Origin: Coptis chinensis
Lineage: Eukaryota; Streptophyta; Magnoliopsida; Ranunculales; Ranunculaceae
Direction of reading: 5' to 3'
Assembly (NCBI GenBank): GCA_015680905.1
Contig: CM027384.1
Span: forward strand, 80,757,501-80,821,500
Length of the DNA stretch: 64,000 nucleotides
Shown here piece after piece: positions 23,400 through 33,636 of the stretch. A model generated the notes under the pieces. It worked only from the letters and a program-made list of their open reading frames with translations. It had not been told where the DNA came from and did no database searches. Numbering within the stretch: the stretch's first letter is position 1; each line of letters starts with the position of its first letter. Position numbers and translations under genes: made by a program.

Positions 23400-23460
23400 G
23401 GACCCCGGTAGTCTTACAGTTACGTGTAGAATAGGAGATGACTACACTGATCAAGCATTA

Positions 23461-24182
23461 TTGGATTTAGGTGCTAGTGTGAATTTATTACCTTACTCAG
23501 TTTATAAACAGCTAGGGTTAAAAGACTTGAAACCAACAAATGTTAGACTACAGTTAGCTGATAGATCTATTAAGATTCCACGAGGAGTAATAGAGGATGT
23601 GATTATCAAGGTCTCTGATTTTTATTACCCCGTTGATTTTATAGTTCTTGACACTTTACCTACAAATGGAAACCAAATTCCTATCATCTTGGGTAGACCA
23701 TTCTTAGCTACAGCAGAAGCTTTAATTAATTGTAGGAATGGGAACATGTCTATCACTTTCGGGAATATGAGAGTAGATGTAAACATATTTACACTATTTA
23801 GAAACCCTGACGATGATACGGAAAAGATGGATGATCTATGTGTAGTACACACAATAGCTAATAAAAGTTTTAGGAACATTCACTATAAAGATCCATTTTT
23901 ATCATATGTATCACAATTAGGCATGAATTATAACAATGATAGTGTTATACATCATATTAATACATTGCTAGACACTGGTCAACCTCATACAAAAATAGAA
24001 GACATTCGAGCATCTTTATGTCAAGCTACTTTTAATCGTAGATTTATCAAAGATTTAATTAAGATGACTCGCCCTCTACTAAAATGTATAGGCCACGCAT
24101 GGAAAAGAAGAAAGATAAAAAGAGCAAAAATTGGATTACAAACAAGTTTTAAGTCTAGGGAATCTGACTATAAAAGACCCAC

Positions 24183-24189
<7 letters not shown>
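23461..24189 (+). CDS. Aspartic protease of element A
   Basis: The 242-residue frame opens with the active-site box LDLGASVNLLPYSVYKQLGL; the true domain start is a little upstream (about 23410, GDYTDQALLDLGAS) with no ATG needed in a polyprotein. The flap and body follow ([36 protein letters not shown]), which are typical of the gypsy RVP family, Athila type. A basic C-terminal tail (HAWKRRKIKRAKIG) precedes the stop, which is followed immediately by a 29-base A run. The enzyme would process gag. Nothing pol-like continues after it. Confidence 0.85.

Positions 24190-24216
<27 letters not shown>
24188..24216 (+). repeat. 29-base A homopolymer
   Basis: A pure A run starts just before the stop region of the protease and ends where clearly unrelated sequence begins. 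It may be a slippage-expanded A tract or the scar of an inserted polyadenylated segment. Confidence 0.8.
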
Positions 24217-24218
<2 letters not shown>

Positions 24219-27200
24219 TGCGTACCTGACCCTGTGCTGAAAATTCACAGCAAAATCCCATGTTTACAAGGTTAAATTGGACATCAAATACGGAAGAGAG
24301 TTGTTGTCGAGGTGTTATTGGAGTAATGAAGATATTTACAAAAATTGTACCGACAAGGAAGTTTGGAAGATAATTTTTGAGCACATTGATAGCAATGACA
24401 AGGTTCGGGAAGGAGCTTGAAGTATCGAGAGTACGGAGAATTAATCTATTTTTACTTGTTAGGGTATAGTATTTGGAAGAGTTTACGTAGAAGTTAATTT
24501 TATTTTCTACTGTCATGGGATTAGTTGTTTTTAATTTCTTAAAATATCAATAGTTTATGGAGTGAGTGATTAGTTTTTATGAATAAGAATGAAATTGATA
24601 TGAGCTTTGAAGTGTATCGCGACACATATATATATGTTAAGTTGTTGTGCTTTAGTAAGGTGGAATTCTTCTCCATTCTGATCTAGATCTCTATTCCCCC
24701 GGTAAGTTAGAATCCCACTTTGTTTTAAATCCCAACCCTAGTAAAACTCTCTAAAATCGATTTTGGGCCTTAAAACTCAAAAAAGCCCAACAACCAAAAA
24801 AAAAAAAAAACGACTTCTTCTTCTTCTTCCAGCCGCACCCACACTCCTTCTTCCTCTTCCGGACACACTTCCAGCCCCCCACCACAAGTCGATACTTCCA
24901 AAATTCTTTCAAGTCACAAATAACAACCACCTCATCACAATTTAACTCCACCCACCACAACCCGCAACTTCCAGCCGATCAGACGCACTTATCGTCGTGT
25001 TCAACACTTGCTCACCGGCAAGATCGACCGCCGGTCAAGCATAATGGGATTTGAATTATGGGTGGCTCAAGATTCGACCGCCGTGTTCAACACTTGTATC
25101 ACCGCTCAGTTTCGATTATGGGTGGCTGAAATTCGCGATTTGAATTAATTTTTCAGTTTGTTTTCTTTTTTTTTTTTTGGCTGTTGATTGAGGAGAATGG
25201 GAAAAACATGAAGGTAGTAATGGGTGTTGAATTGTGAAGAAGGAAGGGTGCTGTAGTTAGGCTTGAAAAATTCCAGAGAAACAAGTTTTTTTTGGTGTAC
25301 AGGACAATTTTTTTGGTTTACTGAGCAACTGTTTGCAGTATTGTTCTAGTAGTGTTGTTGTGTTAGTTTACCTTTTGTATGGCCATCTACATTACGACAG
25401 CTCGAGGATAAGTTCGCAAACGGTTGAACATGACGACCGAACGAAAAATTCACGCCGAACTTTGTTATGGAGAGTTGTTTGATAACAATGCCATAAATGG
25501 ATTTTTTTTTAAACAAGAATGCGAAAATCGGGGTTGGGACTGTCTCTTGTATTCTAAGGGTGACAAATGTCCTGAAGATATATTGTTTGATGTTTTTATG
25601 ATTGTCGAATCGATTATGAGAAGGCGAGCTGCCTTGGAAAATGGAGTTGTATTGGGATAATCCGAGCTTATTATCATAACTGATTTTCTGGTAGAAAAAT
25701 TTGGACTCAGCTCACAGTTCCACATTTTCTTAAAAACTATTTTTGATCACTCATGTACTTGATTGTCTATTATGGTTTTATCTCTTTTATTTTTAGGCAG
25801 AGACAAATCTGGTATTCCGTGCAACAATGAAACTATTGATTTAACTTATTATTATTATTATTATTACTATTATTTATTATTTAATTTTTAATTTTTATTT
25901 TTCAGTCATGTCATTTGTACATGTGACTCTTACATTCCACTCTAGCACCTTTTCTCTGTCTTTTTAGAGACGTATCACTCTACAGATTGAGCACATGACA
26001 AATATTTAGTCGTTGTAGTAATTATTGATCCTTATAAATCATCACTCTTATTTGTTTTGTTAAGGATATAAATTCTACAGATTTTAGTTGATGTAATTTT
26101 GCACGCATTTAAGGTAATATCCCTCATTTTCTCTGATTATTTCAATTATGGTAAGCTTTTAGTTATTTTATTTAGTCATTGAGGACAATGGCTAATTTAG
26201 TTAGGGGGTGAGAATTAAAATTTTGCAATATTTTAATTACAATATTTGGAAAGTTTATATGTGAATTATGGTGATTCTAGGTGAAAAGTATATTTTTATC
26301 ATTTAAACTGGCTAATGAAATAGGAAATTATAATAAGTCATGACCGGGATTAGTAAGACTTTTAGACTAAGTTTCTATTACTAGAAATAGATCTCAATCG
26401 ATAAAAAGTCTTAGTCTAGAGTAAGTTCATATAATACACCACTAGAGGAATTTCAAATGAAAAAGCAACTTAAACTTCTACCAAACTAGAGGATTAGTAT
26501 AGAGACTTGACTTTGAGACTTGAGCCTTTCAATTTTAATTTCTTGGAGAGTCTTTATGTAAATCTGAGTCCAAGTTGACTCAACCATTTTTCGGTGCTTA
26601 AATTAGTTGTGTAGTCTCATTTATTCTTGATTTGGTCAATCACGAGGTGGCATCAACTGGGAGATAGCCATTAGGTCTTGTAGTCTATTCAAAGCGAATA
26701 TCATCTTTGATAAGTCAAGTAGTGAACCAATCACCTTTTATCCCACCTAGTAGGATTATCATATTAACCACTTTTGAGCCTTATATATTAAACCTTTTAT
26801 TCTTAAACCAATCATCTTAAACCCAACTCCAGATAAGGAGTATATCCCATATTATTAGCCTTATCCATATTTAGGATTTCTAAAGACTAAAGAGAAAGCT
26901 AGAACGAAGAAGATTTTTGAAGGAAATTTTACTAAAGTCAAATGAAGAAAATCATTCCTTTTGCTAAAAAAAAAAAAAAAAAAAAAGAAAAAGAAAAAGA
27001 AATATAAATAATTGAGCAAAAAAGTAGTGATAGAGGTCAAGTGTTGCGGTCTACAAGTGAAGAAAATTTCCAAGAAGGTCAAAAGCACAAAGTCTTTAGT
27101 ATATTCTCGAAATTTTTGAATCCTTTTTACCCTTTTTTTGTTAACTTTGTCCCTAAGCCCCGTTTTAATACCCAGACTTATCACTAAAGTATGATATGAA

Positions 27201-27878
27201 GTGTAGAATAGTTGAGAGGATGCTAAAGTGAAGGACCCGACACTTCAAATGTGATTGACATTCTTTCCATGAGACTTTATTTATATATTTGCAAATTTCC
27301 GTCTTTCAGACTAAATATGTGGGATGCTCTACTTTTTACTCATTTCCCTGCATATGGAGGCAAAATATAAAACTTATCTGAGAGAGATTTTCTTGTGAGT
27401 GAATGAAATGAAATGAGATTTGAAGTCGAAATACTAATCCAAAGGTGAGGTAGAAATTCCGTTGCTTGGAAAAGAGAAAGGAATCAAAATGGTTAAAAAT
27501 GAATAAGCTCTAGTTAGGATGATTAGTCAGTCTTTTCTATCTTTAAGAATAGAACCTTAGCCTAATGTTTTATGATCATGGGTATGATAAGTAATAACTT
27601 TTTGATTTAGACATTTTAACCTAAAAAGTTGTTTTCTCTAGATTTCACCATAGTTCATATGTAAAATTGATTTTGTGGGTATATCAACTCAAAACCCTCA
27701 CGAGGTTATAACTTCGTCCTTTAAAGGGTAACTTAAAGGTTTAAGGCCTTGTTGCATATGGTAAATGCAACTCGCGATGCCTCTTGAAAGTGAGTCAGTT
27801 TATTATTTAATTAGTATTGTTAGCTTTGAACACTTCTCTAGTATAACATATATTTGCTAAGAGACTAGCAAAATGCTA
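24217..27878 (+). other. Cargo region of element A (no pol recognised)
   Basis: This 3.7 kb occupies the place of RT, RNase H and integrase. The first 300 bases are partly open on either strand but match nothing I know. At 24690-25150 there is a CT-rich, TTC-repeat stretch resembling a plant gene 5' leader. An ORF of 78 codons lies at 25424-25660. A TAT repeat (25845-25880) and an A-rich run (26966-27000) follow. Near 26178-26216 a GAGGACAAT...TTAGGGGGTG phrase marks the typical Athila 3' non-coding part. The rest is AT-rich and silent. Confidence 0.5.
25424..25660 (+). CDS. Small ORF in the element A cargo, unknown
   Basis: The 78-codon frame begins MNMTTERKIHAELCYGEL and contains FFFKQECENRGWDCLLYSKG and DVFMIVESIMRRRAALENG. 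It is soluble-looking with several Cys and a C-terminal basic helix. I do not recognise the family. Its position in a transposon cargo region and its short length make it doubtful that it is expressed. Confidence 0.25.
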   Translation: MNMTTERKIHAELCYGELFDNNAINGFFFKQECENRGWDCLLYSKGDKCPEDILFDVFMIVESIMRRRAALENGVVLG

Positions 27879-27889
27879 GTTGGGGGTTG
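27879..27889 (+). other. Polypurine tract of element A
   Basis: GTTGGGGGTTG lies directly before the 3' LTR and would prime plus-strand DNA synthesis. It is interrupted by T residues, as often in Athila elements. Confidence 0.6.
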
Positions 27890-29427
27890 TGATAAGTGTT
27901 CAAAAGTAATGATTTATAACCCCAATTATGTGTATGTTAGTCTCCATTTTATATTTAAATATTCTAATATGATGCAATTTGAGTTTTTGCAGGTCAAAGA
28001 ACCTAAATGTGAAATATGGAGGGAAAAGAAGTCAAACAAGTCAAAAAGGAGTCATTGGGAATTACAGCTAAAGGCCTAGGGCAAAAATGTCATATTTGTC
28101 TCCATAAGTGCCAAGCCTAATGGGACTCTAAAAGAGGATAATAATTGAGTTAGAAGAGTCTTCAATCTGAACTCAAAGCCTTAATTTCGACTTCATAGGA
28201 AGATGAGATCAACATGGAAAAGAAGTCAAACTTTCACAAGAATTAGGAAACCGAAAAGTCGGAAGGCTGTAAGCCGCAAATTGGAAAATAGTTCTGGCAA
28301 AGCAAAGTAGGCCACGTCCAACTTTGGTCCAACCGAATTTAACTTTTCCGTGATTTCTTCTAGAAAGATTACTGAGAGTTTGACACCTCAAATAAAGATA
28401 GGATTCGGATCTCTATCCGCATTGAGCATGTAAGCCAATATATAAGGCACAAAAACCTCAGTTTACAATCATCTAGGAAATTTAGTTTTTGCATCTTAGA
28501 TCTAGAATTAAGAGAGAAGAAAGTTCAGACCTTTTCACCATTAATAGCTATAAAGATTATTCCTTTTCATATTGTGTTCATAGCATAGTATGAGGGGCTA
28601 ATCTCCCTTCTCTTGGGAGGGGAGATGAAGCTTTTTTTGTATGTTTTAGTTTAGTTCTTCTTCTATCATGTTTTAGTTTAAATCCCTCATTGAGTTTCTT
28701 CTTATTCGTCCATTGATCTAACGCTCCTGTGGAGGTTAGGAGGTCTTAGGGTAATTCAAGATTGTGTAGAGCCAAATACCACAAACCCTAGATTCTTTTC
28801 TTCTAGTTTTTAGTGTTCTAGTGTGATGATTGGATTCTTTATGGCACCTCAATTAGTTGTATGGTTAATGCCACATGTGGATTTTCTATGGCACCTAGAG
28901 TTGTATATTGAATGCCACTTAAAACACAATTTGGTTAGATAGAAGATATCATTGGAGATTGAAGAAGTATTTGATGGAAAGATAGAAAGCACGTTGAAAG
29001 CCACATATTATCATCATGGTTATGAGCATAAGGTTTGTAGGTATGGTGAGTTTCTATTGGTGATTTATATTAAGCATGATAGGTAGATCTGTTAGACTAA
29101 TTCTATGATTTTGGTGGATTCATCTCTCCCAAGATATTCTCTCTCTTGATTCATATTCATATATTTAATTTAGTTTATTTTATACATAGTTTAAATCTCA
29201 AATCAAATCAACCATATATTACTTATTACTTAGCCACATCTTTTACTTGCATCCATTAGAGTAATTTAGATTAGGAATTTCTATTATCATCACTTAGTTA
29301 TTTAGAGTAGGATTGATACCTTGCTAGCCACTATACTAATCAATATATATTAGGCTAAGTAAGATTTGCAAAAGATACGTAACACAAACAACGACATATA
29401 AATAATTACGTGTTGCGTGCTTTTTCA
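27890..29427 (+). repeat. 3' LTR of element A
   Basis: Same length as the 5' LTR and nearly identical except in the block 28252-28442, where several small insertions, deletions and replacements cluster. Followed by the target duplication ATGTC. Confidence 0.95.
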
Positions 29428-29432
29428 ATGTC

Positions 29433-29560
29433 TACCACGTTTTGCAACGTTTGGTTCTGTTTCACTTCCGTCCCTTTTTTTCACATGTGGAATACCTTTT
29501 TTTTTTATCAAATTATTTTCCTATGCGGCAATGTAAAAGTTGCCCTGTGGTATGCTGACA
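29433..29560 (-). repeat. Short Tat-type LTR, 5' half (split by element A)
   Basis: Continuation of the LTR piece at 18790-18900 on the far side of element A. Removing element A and one copy of ATGTC restores a continuous match to the element B LTR. Similarity holds to about 29545, with the terminal TG on the minus strand near 29560. Confidence 0.6.
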
Positions 29561-30150
29561 TATAGAATCCTCCAAAATCGACATATATCGATTATTCGGC
29601 AGATATCGCCATAGCAACCTAGTGAATATTTCGAGAAGAAAAAACATTATTTCGATCCTTCAAGCTTCTCTAATGGCAGAAAGAGAACTGGCGGCAGTTT
29701 AAGGTGGCGGCTTCATTGTTTGAACTGCCCCACCATCTTTGGCTTTCAATTTATTACTTTCCGAAAAAACATGCGATACACTATCAAAAAAAGAAAAAAC
29801 ATGGCGATAACAAAAGTTGATTAGTTTAGATAAAGCTATCACTACCCACAATAAATCATCAACTCAAAACTTTTCCGATTTCGATTAGAGATTTGGGTTT
29901 TCAATTTTCATTTTCCGATTCCAAAGTCCAAACTATAAGTTTGAAAGGAGGAATCAAGAAAGAAATAACTTTTAAGTGTTTGGGATTTGGATCTATTTTT
30001 ATTGGCAAATGTTTGGGGTTTAGATCTTGAATAACTATTTAAGCTGCCACCTTCTTCTCAGATCTTTTTTTTTGGGTCTTGAAGAACCAGGTTTTAATTG
30101 GGCTACCCAAAACTGAAACCGATAGAGTGCCCGACCCGAATGAACACCCC
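29561..30150. other. Spacer between two inverted short LTRs; no gene recognised
   Basis: AT-rich, with no recognisable coding sequence. It separates the minus-strand short LTR (ending 29560) from the plus-strand LTR of element B. Confidence 0.5.
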
Positions 30151-30390
30151 TGCCGTGTGGCAACGATGTGGCAAGTTTTACATAGCCACATAGGAAAGTA
30201 CTTAGAGAAAATGAAAAATAGCATGCACATGTAAAAAAAAATGGACGGAAATGAAACAGAACCAAACGTTGCAAAACGTGGTAGACATGGATACCCAAAC
30301 TTGCTCAAAAAAAAGTTTGAACCCCAATGTTCGATTAAGGGTATAGTTCATTACCCAGCTATGCATTTTTTTCTATTTTAGGTTCATACA
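30151..30390 (+). repeat. 5' LTR of element B
   Basis: About 240 bases, TGCCGTGTGG...GGTTCATACA. Boundaries rest on the TG/CA ends, the PBS just after, and where similarity to the inverted copy at 18790-18900/29433-29560 stops. Element B's own 3' LTR is outside the window, so the boundaries remain provisional. Confidence 0.6.
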
Positions 30391-30392
30391 TT

Positions 30393-30410
30393 TGGCACCG
30401 TCTGTGGGGA
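30393..30410 (+). other. Primer-binding site of element B
   Basis: TGGCACCGTCTGTGGGGA lies two bases after the LTR end. The same kind of sequence (TTGGCGCCGTCTGTGGG) is common just after the 5' LTR of plant gypsy elements of this clade. The priming tRNA is not assigned. Confidence 0.6.
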
Positions 30411-30428
30411 TGTCAGGGTAAGTCAGAA

Positions 30429-31887
30429 ATGACACCAAGAGCGAAGAGAGGGGTAGGCAGACCAAGGAGGGCAGTGGTGCAAGAGCCAACACCGGAGGCG
30501 GTGATTGATGAGGAGGGAGATCAAGAAGAGGAGCACGAAACAGAAGAGACCCGGCTTATGCGAGAGGAGATTGTGAGGCTGAGAGAGGAGAACGACGAAC
30601 TGAGAAGAGAAAAAGAAAGAGCGAAGGAAGAAGAAGGGGAAGAAGCAGAGGAGGAGTCCAATGATGAGGAAGGTGGGCTGAGTCTTGTTGAAAACCCGAT
30701 GGCTGGCTTGACCATGGAGCAAGTACAGGAGATGATAGATAATGATAGAGAGGCGAATCAGTAGCGAGCGAAGGATTGGGGGGGGGGGGAGCGGCTAGTC
30801 AAGTGGTGGCCGGACTGAACCGCAATCTATTAGCAGATGCCATTTGGGCTTTAGAGGTCCTGAAGCATTTCAATCAGTCGAGGTTCGAAAGATATGAGGG
30901 CAAGGGAGACCCGGCGGATCACATCCATCATTTCCGACAACAGATGCCTCTTTGGCAAGAGGCTCGTATGATGGGCTGCGGTGTATGATGTTTTCGGCCA
31001 GTCTCAAAGGAGGGGCATTGGATTGGTACTACAGGCTGCCGGCGGGAAACATAAGTAATTTCCAGGAGTTGGAACAGGCATTCATAGACCACTTTATACA
31101 CCAGAAAAGGCGAGTGGTGGATATCGTGGCATTGTTCAACGTGCGACAGAGATCTGCGGAGTCAGTCAGAGAGTACTTGTGTCGGTTCAAGGCTAAGAAA
31201 TTGAAGGTTGAGAATCTGGATGAGAGAACCGCGGTGATCGCATTTGAAAGAGGACTGCGACCAGGGACAGGAGTGCATCAGTCCGTGGCGAAGAATGAGA
31301 TCGTGACCTTGCACGAATTATATCCGTGGGTGGAAAAATATATAAGATATGAGGATACTATGCACAAGGATTCCAGGAGGTCAGGGAAGGCAGTGTTAGC
31401 ATTAGAGAAAGACAAGGAGTACCAAAGAACAGAGACTTCCAGAAAAGAAAGCGGGGGGTATCGCGGATACCCCCCACGGGCGGAAAGGAACCGGGAGGGG
31501 ATTCGAATGGAGAACAGGGAGAGGAAGCCATACCGCGAGATATAGGTGACTCCATTAAATAGACCCCTCGGTGAGATTTTACCCCTGATTAAGAACATGC
31601 AGGGATATGAAGGTCCGCAGAGCACATCGACGAAAATACCGGATAAACCTTTCTGCGCATATTACCAGATACGAAATCATGAGACGAACGACTGTTACGC
31701 GCTAAAGTGGTTGGTCCAGAGATTGGTGGAAAAAGGGAGGATGAGGGAGTTCGTGAGGGGCGCACATAATGAGGAGTGGTTGCCACGCCAGGACCGAATA
31801 CTGGGAACTATTAATGTGATTTTTAGTAGGGAGGTTTTAAGTCATAATTCCCATAGGGACAAGGTAAGGAGAACCACGAGCATCTAG
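30429..31887 (+). pseudogene. Gag of element B, four frames
   Basis: Frame 1 (30429-30764) has a basic start (TPRAKRGVGRPRRAV) and a strongly charged coiled coil (Glu/Arg-rich, residues 35-85), then a TAG. A run of 12 G follows at 30778-30789. Frame 2 (30776-30988) reads FERYEGKGDPADHIHHFRQQ and frame 3 (30952-31545) MMFSASLKGGALDWYYRLPA with FIDHFIHQKRRVV, together the gag core. Frame 4 (31546-31887) carries FCAYYQIRNHETNDCYALK, a Tat-type gag C-terminus with a CX-H-X4-C-like knuckle remnant. The core order is clear; the breaks make it a pseudogene. Confidence 0.8.
30778..30789 (+). repeat. G12 homopolymer in gag of element B
   Basis: Twelve consecutive G between two gag frames. It is a likely frameshift hotspot, and equally a place where read errors could change the length. 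Confidence 0.8.
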
Positions 31888-31911
31888 CAAATCAACGAAG
31901 GGGTAGATAGG

Positions 31912-32334
31912 TTGCGACCAAGGTTAGGGGCAGCTGAGGAAAAAGACATGATTGTCTTTAGCAGTGCGGATCTACGGGATGTGGATTCCCCCCATGAAGA
32001 CGCGTTGGTCATCACGGTAGCGATGGGCAACTATATGGTGAAGAGGGCGTTGATTGATTGTGGCAGTGCAGTGGATTTGCTGTTCAAAGGAGCTTTGGAA
32101 GAAATGGGAATTGATCCTAGGCAGCTGAGTCCGCTGCGAACCAATTTATACGGCTTCAACGAAAGTATGACGGAATCCATGGGGGAGCTTTTATTGCCAG
32201 TGACCATGGGTCTAGTGACAGTCTTCGCCCGGTTTATGGTGGTGGATTCTACATCTCAATACAATGCAATTTTAGGAAGGCGGTGGATTCATGAGATGAA
32301 GTCTGTCCCATCGACGTATTACCAAGTGATATGA
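31912..32334 (+). CDS. Aspartic protease of element B
   Basis: The 140-residue frame shows DMIVFSSADLRDVDSPHEDA, ALVITVAMGNYMVKRALID, then the active-site box IDCGSAVDLLF, where D-S/T-G is replaced by D-C-G. The C-terminal half includes LRTNLYGFNESM and YNAILGRRWIHEMKSVPSTY, typical of Tat elements. A stop (TGA) ends the frame shortly before RT, although in active relatives the polyprotein continues. Confidence 0.75.
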   Translation: MRPRLGAAEEKDMIVFSSADLRDVDSPHEDALVITVAMGNYMVKRALIDCGSAVDLLFKGALEEMGIDPRQLSPLRTNLYGFNESMTESMGELLLPVTMGLVTVFARFMVVDSTSQYNAILGRRWIHEMKSVPSTYYQVI

Positions 32335-32505
32335 TTTCCCACACCGATTGGCATGTATGAAGTTCGTGGCGATCAGGTGACGGCCAAGAACAGTCATTGG
32401 GGTATAGTGAAATGATTGATCCGCGGACTAGAATGAGAGACTTCACACCCTCGGAAGAGGCAAGCATAGCAATTATAGTGTGCCTCTGTAGAGGGGGAGG
32501 AGTCG

Positions 32506-33636
32506 ATGGTGGGCCCGAAGACACTTGATGAGATTGAAGTAGTGAATATTGGTGAGGGGGAAGAAGAGAGGTTCTCGTCGGTAGGATCTAGCTTGCCGGA
32601 GGAGTGGAAGGGTAAGTTGGTACAGTTCTTGTCTGAAAATAAAGATGTCTTTGCTTGTGTAATTGAGGATGTCACGGGATTAGATCCAGAGTTCGCATAT
32701 CATCGGTTACACATGAAGGAAGACACCAAGCCAGTAAGGCAAAGGATGCGAAGCATTAGGCCGAAGTATGCTGAGGGAATTCGTGAAGAGGTTGCGAGGT
32801 TAAAAGGAGCTGGAATAATACGAGAAGTGGAATTCACAGATTGGTTGTCCAATATCGTTGCGGTACCAAAAAAGAATGGCAAGGTTTGTATGTGTATTGT
32901 TTTTACAGATGTGAATGTAGAGTGTCCCAAGGATAGTTATCCAATGCCGTGGGTGGATGAGTTGGTGGATAGAACAGCAGGATTCAAAATATTTTCATTC
33001 ATAGATGCATCGATGGGGTATAACCAGGTCGCGATGTACGGACCGGATCAGGAGAAGACAACATTTATGGTAGAAGGCGGCACGTATTGCTACACTAGGA
33101 TGCCATTTGGACTTAAGAATGCCGGAGCTACTTTCCAGTGGTTGGGAGAGAAAATGTTTGAAAGTAAGATTCGGAAGGGGATCAAAATATACATAGATGA
33201 CATGGTAGAAAAGAGCATGTCAGAGGAAGAGCATCTAGAGGGTTTAAGAGAGACATTCGGTATCCTACGGAAGTACAACTTGAAGTTGAATCATGAGAAA
33301 TGCACATTCGGGGTGACCACAGGAAAGTTCCTGGGCTACATTGTTACTTATAGGGGAATAGAGGCTAACCCTGAGCAAATAAGATCCTTAGTGGAGATGC
33401 CATCACCACAGAATGTCAAGGAAGTGCAGCGGTTGGCCGGTATGGTCGCGACTTTGAATAGGTTTATTTCTAAGTCATCAGACAAATGTAGACCGCTGTA
33501 TCGATTACTAAGAAGCACACCAGATTTCTTGTGGACATCAGAATGCGAGGAGGCATTTCAAGAGTTGAAGAGGTATTTGGGCAAGGCTCCTCTGTTGTCA
33601 CGACCAGAGCAGGGGAGAAATTATACTTGTATTTAG
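32506..33636 (+). CDS. Reverse transcriptase of element B
   Basis: The 376-residue frame covers a full gypsy RT. Visible parts are RMRSIRPKYAEGIREEVARL, LKGAGIIREVEFTDWLSNIV, VPKKNGKVCMCIVFTDVN, then FSFIDASMGYNQVAM, YCYTRMPFGLKNAGATF and the catalytic box KIYIDDMVEKS. The connection region with LNHEKCTFGVTTGKFLGYIV and the start of RNase H (TSECEEAFQELKRYL) follow. Changes from the usual consensus (for example CIVFTDVN instead of C-V-D-F-T-N) suggest drift. The frame ends where a shift moves RNase H to another frame. Confidence 0.88.
   Translation: MVGPKTLDEIEVVNIGEGEEERFSSVGSSLPEEWKGKLVQFLSENKDVFACVIEDVTGLDPEFAYHRLHMKEDTKPVRQRMRSIRPKYAEGIREEVARLKGAGIIREVEFTDWLSNIVAVPKKNGKVCMCIVFTDVNVECPKDSYPMPWVDELVDRTAGFKIFSFIDASMGYNQVAMYGPDQEKTTFMVEGGTYCYTRMPFGLKNAGATFQWLGEKMFESKIRKGIKIYIDDMVEKSMSEEEHLEGLRETFGILRKYNLKLNHEKCTFGVTTGKFLGYIVTYRGIEANPEQIRSLVEMPSPQNVKEVQRLAGMVATLNRFISKSSDKCRPLYRLLRSTPDFLWTSECEEAFQELKRYLGKAPLLSRPEQGRNYTCI

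Larger units (their letters stand above)
18901..29427 (+). mobile_element. Element A: complete gag-pro-only Athila-like retrotransposon
   Basis: Two near-identical LTRs (18901-20438 and 27890-29427, both 1538 bases, TGATAAG...TTTTTCA) bound the element. The 5-bp target duplication ATGTC is at 18896-18900 and 29428-29432. A PBS follows the left LTR and a G-rich polypurine tract precedes the right one. Between them lie gag, a gag-pro linker and an aspartic protease. About 3.7 kb then follow with no RT, RNase H or integrase that I can detect. It matches the published idea of TR-GAG-type non-autonomous elements, which depend on an autonomous partner for copying. Confidence 0.92.

Noticed and set aside
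24763-24945. Ser/Pro/Leu-rich ORF after an A run as a secreted peptide
   Set aside because: Generated by TTC/CTC repeats; no signal peptide logic, low complexity.
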